This document shows, piece by piece, positions 8,119-16,223 of a stretch of DNA of 64,000 nucleotides. Source of the stretch: Rhodoblastus sp963703385 (GTDB taxonomy: Bacteria; Pseudomonadota; Alphaproteobacteria; Rhizobiales; Beijerinckiaceae); NCBI GenBank assembly GCA_963703385.1, contig OY969816.1, forward strand, positions 434,001-498,000, given 5' to 3'. Under the pieces are notes generated by a model, which was not told where the DNA came from, searched no databases, and worked only from the letters and a program-made list of their open reading frames with translations. A program made the position numbers and the translations under genes. Each line of letters opens with the position of its first letter. Position 1 is the first letter of the stretch.

Positions 8119-9444
8119 TCAATCCGTGCTGTTCAACACCAGCCGCGCCCCGCCGCTGGCGACATTGATACTGGCGCCGATTTCGTCCAGGGCGGTCGAC
8201 GCATCGGTGTTGGTGTTCGTCGTCGAAGTGCAGGTTCCCGCGCCGTCCAGATTGACCGGGAAAAAGGTCCCTGCGTTGGATGCCATTTGCTGCATGCTGG
8301 TGCAGGCCGAAACGGCGGGCGTCTTGGTGTCGGTCGAGCAGCTTGCCGTCTGCAAGGCGGTCGGCGAGCCATAGGCGGCCGTATAGACGGTCATTCCGGC
8401 GGCGGTGGCGGCCTGGGCGGCGGCGATGCCCTCGTGGCACTGGTTCGAGCCCATGCCCGCCGGCACGTTGCTCGACGAGGCGTTGGCGTCGCCGTCGGAC
8501 AGGAACAATATTATCTTTTCGGCGCCGGCGCGGCCACTGTTGGTCAAATAGGCTTGCGCCTCGGCGATGACTCCCGCGTAATAAGTGCCGTAGCCGCCGT
8601 TGGCCTGGAGGCCGGCGCAGCCGGAAACGCCGCCGACCGCCTTGACCAGGTTGGAGGAGGTGTTGAGGGTCGTCGCGGTGTTCGAGGTCTTGTAATCGTT
8701 CGAGAAGCCCAGGACCAGATAATCCGACGGGGTGGCGCCGGCGGTTTTATAGGACACCGTTGTCGGAGAGCCGCTCTTTCCGCAATAATCGACCGACGGA
8801 TTGCTCAGCCCGGGAAACACCATCAAGGCCACATTGGTGGTCGACGGATTGAAATTCAGCAGCATGTTCCGCGCGCCTGCAAGCGCGCAGGCAAGTTCGG
8901 AATCGCCCGAAATCGAGCAGGAGCTGTCCTTGCTGGTCATCAACTCGGTGTTGTCGATGATCAGGACGACATCGGCCGCCTTTGCGACGCCGCCGGAGGC
9001 GCTGGCGGTCGCCGTCGCGCTCAGCGTCTCTGTCGGCTTTCCGAAGAGGCCGCCCAACAACAGGTTCATCGACACCGTGTTCTTGACGACGATCGCATTG
9101 GCGCCCGTCGCCGCGCATGACACGCCGGTGCTGGTCAGGCATTTCGTCAGGGGATATCCCGTCGCCGCGCTCGGGGTCTGCCCGGCGACCATATTCGATC
9201 CCATATAAGAGTTGGCGGTCGTGACCGCGCTCGACGCGCTGGTGAAAAGCTGGCTCGCCCCGGCGAGCGCCGCTATATTGGCGGAGGTCTGAAGCTTTTC
9301 CTGGGCCTGGTAGAGCATGCCCGTCTGCAACGCCACTCCGCCCGTGGTGACGACGAGGACAAAAATCCCGACGGACAGGACCGAGACCGAACCGCGCCGG
9401 TCGCCGCGCCAATTGTTGAGCAAGAAAGCGAATTTCCTTTTCAT
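8119..9444 (-). CDS. TadG-like pilus-assembly protein with vWA domain
   Basis: 441-aa protein of the Tad (Flp pilus) accessory group. Residues about 12-40 form the TadE/TadG-type N-terminal segment: charged residues (GDRRGSVSV), then one hydrophobic helix (LSVGIFVLVVTTGGVALQTG). It then has the conserved YQAQEKLQTSANIAALAGA motif. The centre and C-terminus form a von Willebrand A-like domain: VVLIIDNTELM (the DxSxS site reads DNTEL, so the MIDAS motif is degenerate) and KIILFLSDGDANAS. It is secreted or membrane-tethered and likely helps anchor or assemble a surface filament. The ATG overlaps the stop of the upstream TadE-like gene in ATGA, so the two are co-translated. No tad ATPase or pilin gene is nearby. 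Confidence 0.8.
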   Translation of the reverse strand: MKRKFAFLLNNWRGDRRGSVSVLSVGIFVLVVTTGGVALQTGMLYQAQEKLQTSANIAALAGASQLFTSASSAVTTANSYMGSNMVAGQTPSAATGYPLTKCLTSTGVSCAATGANAIVVKNTVSMNLLLGGLFGKPTETLSATATASASGGVAKAADVVLIIDNTELMTSKDSSCSISGDSELACALAGARNMLLNFNPSTTNVALMVFPGLSNPSVDYCGKSGSPTTVSYKTAGATPSDYLVLGFSNDYKTSNTATTLNTSSNLVKAVGGVSGCAGLQANGGYGTYYAGVIAEAQAYLTNSGRAGAEKIILFLSDGDANASSSNVPAGMGSNQCHEGIAAAQAATAAGMTVYTAAYGSPTALQTASCSTDTKTPAVSACTSMQQMASNAGTFFPVNLDGAGTCTSTTNTNTDASTALDEIGASINVASGGARLVLNSTD

Positions 9445-9956
9445 TGGACCATCCCCGTTACGGTGGACGTGTACGGGCATACGGAGCTCCCGTAATTGTA
9501 ACCATAGAATTGCAGGTTGCAGGGATAGGTGAGCGACACGGTCGCCGACTTCCCCATCGCGGTGCTCAAGGCCGTCGCGCAAGTTGAATCGGTCGAGCAA
9601 GCCGTTCCGTTGACCGTGACCGTGGTGGTGATGTTGCTTATCGTCAGGCCAGTGGCCGCGTTATTAATGGCCGTCGTCGCCGCGGTGTAAGGGGTCGAGG
9701 AGCCGCGGGAGATCGTCAATGTCGAGATGCCGGCATCGGCGGCATAGCTCACGGTCATTATTTTGAGCATGGCGACGCCGAACACCAGGAAGCCGAGCCC
9801 CATCATGATGAGCACCGGCGCGACGAGGACGAATTCAACCGCTGCGACGCCCGACCGATCCGTCAGGATACGGCGGCGGCAAGACGCGGATAAACACTTC
9901 GCGATCAACAAGGTGACACAATGAAATGACCCGAGGCGTTGGGAACGATCAGGCAC
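9441..9956 (-). CDS. TadE-like pseudopilin
   Basis: About 171 aa from a GTG at 9956; the exact start is uncertain and the Shine-Dalgarno is weak. The TadE signature is clear: RSGVAAVEFVLVAPVLIMMGLGFLVFG, i.e. a basic residue, a prepilin-like G-V-A-A-V-E-F site and a single TM helix. The rest is a Thr/Ser/Asn-rich exported domain with four cysteines. TadE proteins are minor pseudopilins processed by TadV. It forms a two-gene unit with the downstream vWA protein. Confidence 0.75.
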   Translation of the reverse strand: MPDRSQRLGSFHCVTLLIAKCLSASCRRRILTDRSGVAAVEFVLVAPVLIMMGLGFLVFGVAMLKIMTVSYAADAGISTLTISRGSSTPYTAATTAINNAATGLTISNITTTVTVNGTACSTDSTCATALSTAMGKSATVSLTYPCNLQFYGYNYGSSVCPYTSTVTGMVQ

Positions 9957-10840
9957 AGCCGATCCCGCATGTTAGAACCATCCTTTCTGCATGGTGCCAA
10001 CAATAAGTTGCAAATTCATTATTGCCGCAACTAGCCCGGAATTCTCACGCGCCATCGTTCATAGCCGATAAATTTTGATCGGAATGGCGTCTGGCGCAGG
10101 CGGCGGCGACGTCGACCGTGGCACAGGACGCGCGTTCGGGGGGCGATTTCGGCAAGCTTTTTTATTTGTCCGGTGGGCCTTGGGCGGTGCCGCTGTTTGG
10201 GCGCTGCGGCGGCGCGTTCAGACGGGAGAGCCGCGGGCGTGAGCGAGGCGCCCGGCGGCGAGCCGCCACTCATCGGCCGATGGACAGGCCGAGGCGAAAG
10301 CGATTTTCACGCGGCGCGCGCTGATCTTCACCAGCGCGCCAAGGGCAAGGCGCCGGAGCCGGCCGCGTGAGCCGTCGCCTCACCGCCGCGAGCGGCGGGC
10401 GATAATCGCGCGTCAGTTTTTCGCAGAAACGGCACGGAAGCAAAGGAATTTGTAGTACGATTCAAGGACCCGTACCGCCCGCACAACCTTCCGGCAGAAT
10501 CCTGTGCAGAAAACCGGCATAATTCGCCAGAGCCTTGCGGAAGCTTAGTGGCTTCTTTATGTTGAGAAAGTCAAAAAACGAGGTCGCTGTTGACCAACAT
10601 TTTGACCAACCCGGCAACCCTCAAAGCGCGAGGTGACACGGCCCCCGGGTTAATCCAGCGTGATAGGCGCTGAACGGGCGTCAGGGCTTCGGCCCCGTGT
10701 ACAATGCGTGGCGCGCCGGCCATAAGGCGTGGCCATCAAAGGGGACGGTTCGTCCTATCCCGACCGAGCCCTTCCAGCCCCTTCGTTCGGGAGGGGCTTT
10801 TCGTTTTGTCGATCCTTTATCGTATGAATAGGAGGGTGCG
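9957..10840. other. Long intergenic stretch with a phhA 3'-end repeat and a terminator
   Basis: About 880 nt without a supportable gene. At 10335-10356 there is an exact 22-nt copy of the phhA 3' end (7270-7291), again followed in frame by ...Ala-Ala-stop at 10370. At 10571-10594 GTTGACCAACATTTTGACCAAC contains a short direct repeat. A terminator-like hairpin closes the region at 10776. The composition shifts toward lower GC near 10440-10640, as in the orphan gene that follows. Confidence 0.5.
10776..10807 (+). terminator. Intrinsic terminator
   Basis: AGCCCCT and AGGGGCT form a 7-bp stem with a 9-nt loop followed by TTTCGTTTT. It lies just upstream of the orphan gene at 10841. It would end rightward transcription from the preceding region, or act on a small RNA; no RNA family was recognised. 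Confidence 0.6.
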
Positions 10841-11761
10841 TTGCCTCTAAGGGAAAGCGTTCGGCAGTGGGTATTGCGAAACCTGCCTTATGATCAAAGC
10901 GACGCCGCACTTTTGGCTCATCTAAACAGTCTCGATGCCCGGGGCCTCTTGATCGTTTATCATAATTGGATGAGTCGGCTGATTAAGCCGCAGCCACGCA
11001 CCGTGCTTAAGTCGAAGGCCTTTCAGCAGAATCTTTTGAGCACACAACGGGCGTCTGATCTCACGCAGATCATTGATGATATCGAAAAAGGGCACGATTT
11101 AAGAAAATATCTGAGTCGTGGGGTCAAGTCTGCTGCGGAGATCCCCGGCGGCCCACTCAGCAGACGGCGCGACCTCGATCTTATGCTCAACGCTCAGGGC
11201 GTTCACCATTTACATATTTCGACCGTGGTTGACGCGGATGGTTATGTGAGGCGTGACGGGCCGCTTTTGTTCGCGGTCTTTAAGCAAGCGAAGGCATACC
11301 TTATAGACATCATGGGTCATGGCGATTGGACTAAAGACCATGTTCTCAATGTAATGGCTTCCGAGTGGCCAACTGATGGGGTAATACACGAGCTCAAAGG
11401 GGTCATCGGTCTTGCGCACAATTACACCGAGGAAGAGCGCGCGAAATTACAAAAGCATGGCATCAACATGCTCGTACAAGTTGGAGGTAAGGTATTTATG
11501 CCGGGCGGCGGCGTCACTGGAGCGGGAACGACGGTCGCAGCATCACGCGCGGCAGACCAGTTAATAATTCAAATTGATGAATTTGAAAAAACTTACGCCC
11601 AAAAGCCTACGAAAATGCGAGCTGTTTTCGAAAAGGGTGGGCGCTCTTTTCCAAATGGAAGCCCGCGTTACGAATTCGGAATCATGCCAGACGGTCCGGG
11701 CGTAATTGAGATGACATCGAATGTTTTCGTGCCGTTCAAGGCATTGGAGTTCGGCTCTTGA
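10841..11761 (+). CDS. Orphan protein of unknown function, lower GC than neighbours
   Basis: 306 aa from a TTG start with a perfect AGGAGG ribosome-binding site 5 nt upstream, which argues that it is really translated. No family is recognised. Visible features: a basic N-terminal half; a His-rich motif GVHHLHIS around residue 125; a hydrophobic strand-rich segment LLFAVFKQAKAYLIDIMGHGDW just after it; and a Gly-rich GGKVFMPGGGVTGAGTTVAA segment near residue 220. There is no signal peptide and no clear TM helix. Base composition is visibly less GC-rich than the catabolic genes on both sides, suggesting horizontal acquisition. A terminator sits directly upstream. It stands alone: fah on the other strand ends 100 nt downstream. 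Confidence 0.7.
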   Translation: MPLRESVRQWVLRNLPYDQSDAALLAHLNSLDARGLLIVYHNWMSRLIKPQPRTVLKSKAFQQNLLSTQRASDLTQIIDDIEKGHDLRKYLSRGVKSAAEIPGGPLSRRRDLDLMLNAQGVHHLHISTVVDADGYVRRDGPLLFAVFKQAKAYLIDIMGHGDWTKDHVLNVMASEWPTDGVIHELKGVIGLAHNYTEEERAKLQKHGINMLVQVGGKVFMPGGGVTGAGTTVAASRAADQLIIQIDEFEKTYAQKPTKMRAVFEKGGRSFPNGSPRYEFGIMPDGPGVIEMTSNVFVPFKALEFGS

Positions 11762-11861
11762 ACGAGATCACCGCGACGATGATTACGTGCCCAATTCTCG
11801 CCCGAGTCGCGGGCTCGCGCGCGCTGCCGGGGCGCGCTCGAACGCGTGTCCAAAATGCAAG

Positions 11862-12899
11862 CTAATCGCATGCCTCTCTCGTCGAGGTCACGACCTGATC
11901 TATGGCGCCAAAAATCGAATGGCCGCTTTCATCGCGCATTTCTATGCGCACGCGATCACTGGGTTTTAAAAACGGCGTGCGGCATTCTCCGTCCAAAAGC
12001 TGTTCCACCACCCGCAGTTCGGCGAGACAGGAATAGCCGACGCCGCCGGCTGCGATCGGCCGGCCCGGACCGCCGTCGGCGGCGCGGTTCGACACCGTGC
12101 CGGAGCCGATGATCGTGCCGGCCGACAGCGCGCGGGTGCGCGCCGCATGGGCGATCAATTTTGCGAAATCGAAGGTCATGTCGGTTCCGGCGTTGGGCCG
12201 GCCGAGCGGCGCGTCGTTGATGAAGGAGAGCAGCGGCAGGTTCAGCTTCGCGCCGTCCCAAGCGCTGCCCCAAGCGCCGCCCAGTTCGTCGGGCGTGACC
12301 GCCACTGGCGAAAAAGCCGAGGATGGTTTCGACTGGAAGAAGCCGAAGCCCTTGGCCAGTTCCGGGCCCGTCAGTCCGCGCAGCGACAGGTCATTGACCA
12401 GCATGACCAGTTTTATGTGCGTTCGCGCCGTCTGTTCATCGACGCCCATCGGCACATCGTCGGTGACGACCGCAATTTCCGCTTCGAGATCGAGCCCGAG
12501 ACTCTCGTCGCCAGAAAACGGGATCGGATCGCGCGGGCCCAAAAATGTGTCGGAGCCGCCTTGATAGATCAGCGGATCGGTCCAGAACGACGGCGGCATG
12601 TCGGCGCCGCGCGCCTTGCGGACGAGCGCGACGTGATTCACATAAGCCGACCCGTCGGCCCATTGATACGCGCGCGGCAAAGGCGAGGCGCAGTCGCGCT
12701 CGTCGAAAGGGAAAGTTTTTACCGAACCCGTTTCCACCTGCCGCGCCAGGCTCACGAGTTTTGGCGCGACATGCGCCCAATCGTCGAGCGCCGCCTGGAG
12801 CGTCGGCGCAATCTCGCCCGCCAACATGGCGCGCGAAAGATCCTTCGATACCAAAACGAGCCTGCCGTCGCGTCGGTGCTTGAGCGAGGCGAGTTTCAT
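11862..12899 (-). CDS. fah: Fumarylacetoacetate hydrolase family protein (fumarylacetoacetase)
   Basis: 345 aa. It would hydrolyse fumarylacetoacetate to fumarate and acetoacetate, the last step of the homogentisate pathway. The C-terminal FAH fold shows the metal-binding acidic residues in LGLDLEAEIAVVTDDVP and the MLVNDLSLRGL, GFFQSKPSSAFSPVAVTPDELG and GSGTVSN segments. The ATG at 12899 overlaps the hmgA stop in ATGA, fixing the start and showing translational coupling. It is the third gene of hppD-hmgA-fah. It is shorter than the animal enzyme, as usual for this bacterial subgroup. Confidence 0.9.
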   Translation of the reverse strand: MKLASLKHRRDGRLVLVSKDLSRAMLAGEIAPTLQAALDDWAHVAPKLVSLARQVETGSVKTFPFDERDCASPLPRAYQWADGSAYVNHVALVRKARGADMPPSFWTDPLIYQGGSDTFLGPRDPIPFSGDESLGLDLEAEIAVVTDDVPMGVDEQTARTHIKLVMLVNDLSLRGLTGPELAKGFGFFQSKPSSAFSPVAVTPDELGGAWGSAWDGAKLNLPLLSFINDAPLGRPNAGTDMTFDFAKLIAHAARTRALSAGTIIGSGTVSNRAADGGPGRPIAAGGVGYSCLAELRVVEQLLDGECRTPFLKPSDRVRIEMRDESGHSIFGAIDQVVTSTREACD

Positions 12900-14212
12900 G
12901 GTTTGCCGTCGAATTCTTTCGGCAGATCCGCCCAGCAGTCGGCGTAATCCTGCTGCAGCGTCTCGAGCGTGGCGGCGTAATCGGTCAGGTGCTGGGGAAA
13001 GCGGGTTTCGAACATGAACGCCAGGGTGTTCACGAGCTTTTGGGGTTCGAGCATGGCTTCGGAAGCGCGGGTAAAAGTTTCGGCGTCGGGGCCGTGCGGC
13101 AGCATGCAATTGTGCAGCGACACGGCGCCCGGCGTAAAACCTTGCGGCTTGGCGTCATACTGGCCGTAAATCAGCCCCATGAATTCGCTCATGACATTCA
13201 TGTGATACCAGGGCGGGCGGAAGCTATGCTCAGCGACCTGCCAGCGCTCCGGAAAGATCACGAAATCGATATTGGCCGTCCCCTCCACGCCCGACGGCGC
13301 GGTCAGGACGGAAAAAATCGAGGGGTCCGGGTGATCGAACAAGATCGCCCCGATCGGCGCGAAAGTTCTCAGGTCATATTTGTAGGGCGCGTAATTGCCA
13401 TGCCAGCCGACGACATCGAGCGGGGAATGGCCGATCTCGCAGCAAAAAAACTTGCCGCACCATTTGACCGTCAGCCGGCTCAAAGCCTCCCTGTCTTCGA
13501 AGGCGGCGACGGGCGTCTTGAAGTCGCGCGGATTGGCAAGTCCGTTGGCGCCGATCGGCCCACGGTTGGGCAAAGTGAATTTCGCGCTGTAATTCTCGCA
13601 GATATAGCCGCGCGCGGGCCCCTCTGGCAGTTCGACCCTGAACTTGACGCCGCGCGGGATGACGCAGATTTCGCCCGGCGCAATCGCGATGCGGCCGAAT
13701 TCGGTGAAGAAGGAAAGCGCGCCCTGCTGCGGCACGATGAGCATTTCGCCGTCGGCATTGTAGAAATGTTCGTCGACCATCAACTCGGTGACGAAATAGA
13801 GGCCCGCCGACATGCCCGTTTGGGTGTTGACGTCGCCGGCCGCGGTCATGGTGCGGACGCCGGCGACAAAGGTGAGCGCCGCCTTGGGGATCGGAACCGG
13901 ACTCCAGCGATAGGGACCGATCGGCCTGTCATGCTCATCAAGCAAGGGCGCGGTTTTCCAAAACGGCAGCTCGATTTTTTGGAAGCGCCCGGCGTGGCGG
14001 ACCGAGGGACGGATGCGATAGAGCCAGGACCGCTCGTTCGACCCGCGCGGCGCGGTGAAAGGCGAGCCCGAAAGCTGCTCGGCATAGAGCCCATAGGCGC
14101 AGCGCTGCGGCGAATTCTGACCGACCGGCAAGGCCCCCGGCAGCGCCTCGGTCTCGAAATCGTTGCCGAATCCGGGCATGTAACCTTCGGGCGTCGCGGC
14201 CATCGGCTTCAC
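12896..14212 (-). CDS. hmgA: Homogentisate 1,2-dioxygenase
   Basis: 438-aa cupin-fold Fe(II) dioxygenase that opens the homogentisate ring to maleylacetoacetate. The family N-terminus (EGYMPGFGNDFETEALPGALP) is intact. The iron-site region is visible in PPWYHMNVMSEFMGLIYG (His and Glu ligands) and in HNCMLPHGPDAETF (His ligand). Length is normal. It overlaps hppD upstream (14209-14212) and fah downstream (12896-12899) by 4 nt each, so the three enzymes are made from one mRNA in a coupled manner. Confidence 0.96.
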   Translation of the reverse strand: MKPMAATPEGYMPGFGNDFETEALPGALPVGQNSPQRCAYGLYAEQLSGSPFTAPRGSNERSWLYRIRPSVRHAGRFQKIELPFWKTAPLLDEHDRPIGPYRWSPVPIPKAALTFVAGVRTMTAAGDVNTQTGMSAGLYFVTELMVDEHFYNADGEMLIVPQQGALSFFTEFGRIAIAPGEICVIPRGVKFRVELPEGPARGYICENYSAKFTLPNRGPIGANGLANPRDFKTPVAAFEDREALSRLTVKWCGKFFCCEIGHSPLDVVGWHGNYAPYKYDLRTFAPIGAILFDHPDPSIFSVLTAPSGVEGTANIDFVIFPERWQVAEHSFRPPWYHMNVMSEFMGLIYGQYDAKPQGFTPGAVSLHNCMLPHGPDAETFTRASEAMLEPQKLVNTLAFMFETRFPQHLTDYAATLETLQQDYADCWADLPKEFDGKP

Positions 14213-15327
14213 TCCGCGGCTTTGGGTCCAAGGACGCCGCGCCGGATTTGGTCTTCCTCGATCAATTCGAACAAGGCGCGGAAATTGCCCTCGCCAAAAC
14301 CGTCGTCGCCCTTGCGTTCAATCAATTCGAAGAAGATCGGGCCGATCAAGGTTTGGGAAAAGATCTGGAGCAGCACTTTGGGCGCGCCGCCTTGGCCCGG
14401 CGGTTCGCCGTCGATCAGAACGCCAAGCTCTTTCAGCCGGTCGATCGGCTCGCCGTGGCCGGGGAGGCGCGCGTCGATTTTCTCGTAATAGGCGTCCGGC
14501 GGCGGCGGCATGAAGGCCAGCCCCGCCCGGCGCAAAATCGCCACCGTCTGGTAGATATTCCGGCAACCGCAGGCGATATGCTGGATGCCCTCGCCCTTGT
14601 AAGCGAAAAGATATTCCTCGATCTGGCTGTCGTCATCGGCGCTCTCGTTGATCGGGATGCGGATTTTTCCGCAGGGGCTGGTCATGGCGCGCGACCGCAG
14701 CCCGGTGAGCTTGCCCTCGATGTCGAAGAAGCGGATCTGGCGGAAGTTGAACAGGCGACTGTACCATTCGGCCCAATAGTCCATGTGTCCGCGAAAGACA
14801 TTATGGGTCAGATGATCGAGATAAAGCAGCCCGGCGCCCTCGGGTTCCGGCTCGCGGCCCGCGATCCACTCGAACTCTTCGTTCCATGTCGAACCTTTGT
14901 CGCCATAGCGATCGACAAAATAGATCAGCGCGCCGCCGACGCCCTCGATCGCCGGAATCTTGAGCGCCCTCGGCCCAAACACCGCCGGCGCGGGCCTGGC
15001 GCCCATGGCGGTGGCGCGAAGGTAGGCGCGCTGGGCGTCGGCGACGCGGAAGCCCATGCCGCAGGCTGACGGGCCGTGGATTTTGGCGAAACGCGCGGCG
15101 TAACTGTCAGGATCGGCGTTGACGAGGTAATTGACGTCGCCCTGGCGATAGAGCGTGACGGCTTTGGTCCGATGCCGCGCGACCGCCTTGAAACCCATGA
15201 GCTCGAACAGCGCACCGAGCCTGCCGGGCTCGGCGTCGGCAAATTCGACGAATGCAAATCCGTCCGCGCCCATCGGGTTCTCTTCCGAGACGGCCGGACG
15301 CATGACGTCGTAATGGAAGGTTCCCAT
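14209..15327 (-). CDS. hppD: 4-hydroxyphenylpyruvate dioxygenase
   Basis: 372-aa vicinal-oxygen-chelate enzyme that converts 4-hydroxyphenylpyruvate to homogentisate. The facial triad can be read: His in YLDHLTHNV, His in GIQHIACGC, and Glu in GPIFFELIERKGDDGFGEGNF. The last segment also contains the C-terminal helix residues typical of HPPD. First gene of the hppD-hmgA-fah operon; the ATG has a usable GGAAGG upstream. The 182-nt gap to the divergent esterase gene must hold the operon promoter; no operator was recognised. Confidence 0.96.
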   Translation of the reverse strand: MGTFHYDVMRPAVSEENPMGADGFAFVEFADAEPGRLGALFELMGFKAVARHRTKAVTLYRQGDVNYLVNADPDSYAARFAKIHGPSACGMGFRVADAQRAYLRATAMGARPAPAVFGPRALKIPAIEGVGGALIYFVDRYGDKGSTWNEEFEWIAGREPEPEGAGLLYLDHLTHNVFRGHMDYWAEWYSRLFNFRQIRFFDIEGKLTGLRSRAMTSPCGKIRIPINESADDDSQIEEYLFAYKGEGIQHIACGCRNIYQTVAILRRAGLAFMPPPPDAYYEKIDARLPGHGEPIDRLKELGVLIDGEPPGQGGAPKVLLQIFSQTLIGPIFFELIERKGDDGFGEGNFRALFELIEEDQIRRGVLGPKAAE

Positions 15328-15509
15328 GGCTTGGCCTTCCTGGTGTGAACTCGCGCTCAGAATATAGGCGCCGGCAAGCTCGCGTCCAAGTCGGCTTGGC
15401 CATCAAAGCGACTTTTCCGCGCCGCCCCTTGGGAGGGCGTCGCCCGATTGACCGGCCTGATCATCCGGGCGATCCTTTCGATCGCCGCGATTTGACGCTG
15501 GGGCGCGCC

Positions 15510-16115
15510 ATGGATTCCTCGCTCGTGATTTTCCTGCATGGCGTTCGCGCCGATGGGAGCCAACTCGCGCCGCTTGGCGACGGCTGGCGCGCGATCCTGC
15601 CCCATACCGCATTTGCGGCGCCCGACGCGCCTTTCGCCGGCCCTCGCGGCGGGCGGCAATGGTTCAGTCTTGACGGCGTCACCCGCGAAAGCCGGCCCCA
15701 GCGCCTCGCCGCGGCGCGCCAGGACTTCGACGCGCTGCTGGGAGAAATCGTCGCCGCCCACGGCCTGACCGGCCATCTCAACCGCGTCGCGCTGGTCGGC
15801 TTTTCGCAGGGCGCGATGATGGCGCTCGACGCGCTGGTTTCGGGCCGCTGGCCGGTCGCCGCCGTCGTCGCCTTTTCCGGCCGGCTGGCGTCGCCGCCGC
15901 CCTTGGCGCCGCCGCCCGGCGCCACCGTCCTGCTCGTTCACGGCGAGGACGATGCGGCCATTCCCTGCCAGGAAAGCCGCGACGCGGCGCTCGCCCTGCA
16001 GGAGCTGGGCGTCAGCACGCAGGTCAAGTTTCTGCCCGGCGTCAATCATCAAGTGACGCCCGAGGGCGCTGCTTTGGCCGGCGCCTTTCTCGCGGAATGT
16101 CTGGGCGCCGGCTGA
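15510..16115 (+). CDS. Alpha/beta-hydrolase, carboxylesterase/phospholipase type
   Basis: 201-aa single-domain hydrolase of the YpfH / acyl-protein-thioesterase-like group. The catalytic triad is visible: Ser in GFSQGAMMALD, Asp in LVHGEDDAAIP and His in PGVNHQVTPEG. It has no signal peptide, so it is likely cytosolic; the natural ester is unknown. ATG 15510 was chosen because it directly precedes the first beta-strand (SLVIFLHG); the frame is open upstream but not family-like. It is followed by an intrinsic terminator at 16172. Confidence 0.85.
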   Translation: MDSSLVIFLHGVRADGSQLAPLGDGWRAILPHTAFAAPDAPFAGPRGGRQWFSLDGVTRESRPQRLAAARQDFDALLGEIVAAHGLTGHLNRVALVGFSQGAMMALDALVSGRWPVAAVVAFSGRLASPPPLAPPPGATVLLVHGEDDAAIPCQESRDAALALQELGVSTQVKFLPGVNHQVTPEGAALAGAFLAECLGAG

Positions 16116-16171
16116 TTTTCCTCGTGGTCGATGACGTGACATCGAAAGGGCGATAAATTTGCTCGGACGTC

Positions 16172-16214
16172 GCCCCGGAAACGGCCGGACTGGCGTTTCG
16201 GGGCCGTTTTTCTT
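16172..16214 (+). terminator. Intrinsic terminator after the esterase gene
   Basis: GCCCCG-(g)-AAACG-(g)-CC pairs with GGCGTTTCGGGGC with two bulged bases, followed by CGTTTTTCTT. It lies between two genes that converge here, the esterase (rightward) and the thiolase (leftward, stop at 16224). Confidence 0.65.
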
Positions 16215-16223
16215 AAGGTTTTG

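Noticed and set aside
9957..10031. A 21-codon leader peptide ahead of the TadE-like gene (ATG near 9970)
   Set aside because: It has a fair ribosome-binding sequence but no conserved feature; it may only reflect uncertainty about the TadE-like start.
10735..10770. Segment resembling a tRNA T-arm (GGACGGTTCGTCC)
   Set aside because: No acceptor stem, anticodon arm or CCA end can be folded around it.
12989..14488. A 499-codon rightward frame over hmgA and the hppD 3' end
   Set aside because: Antisense shadow of well-identified enzymes; the residues are Arg/Gly/Ala-rich without motifs.
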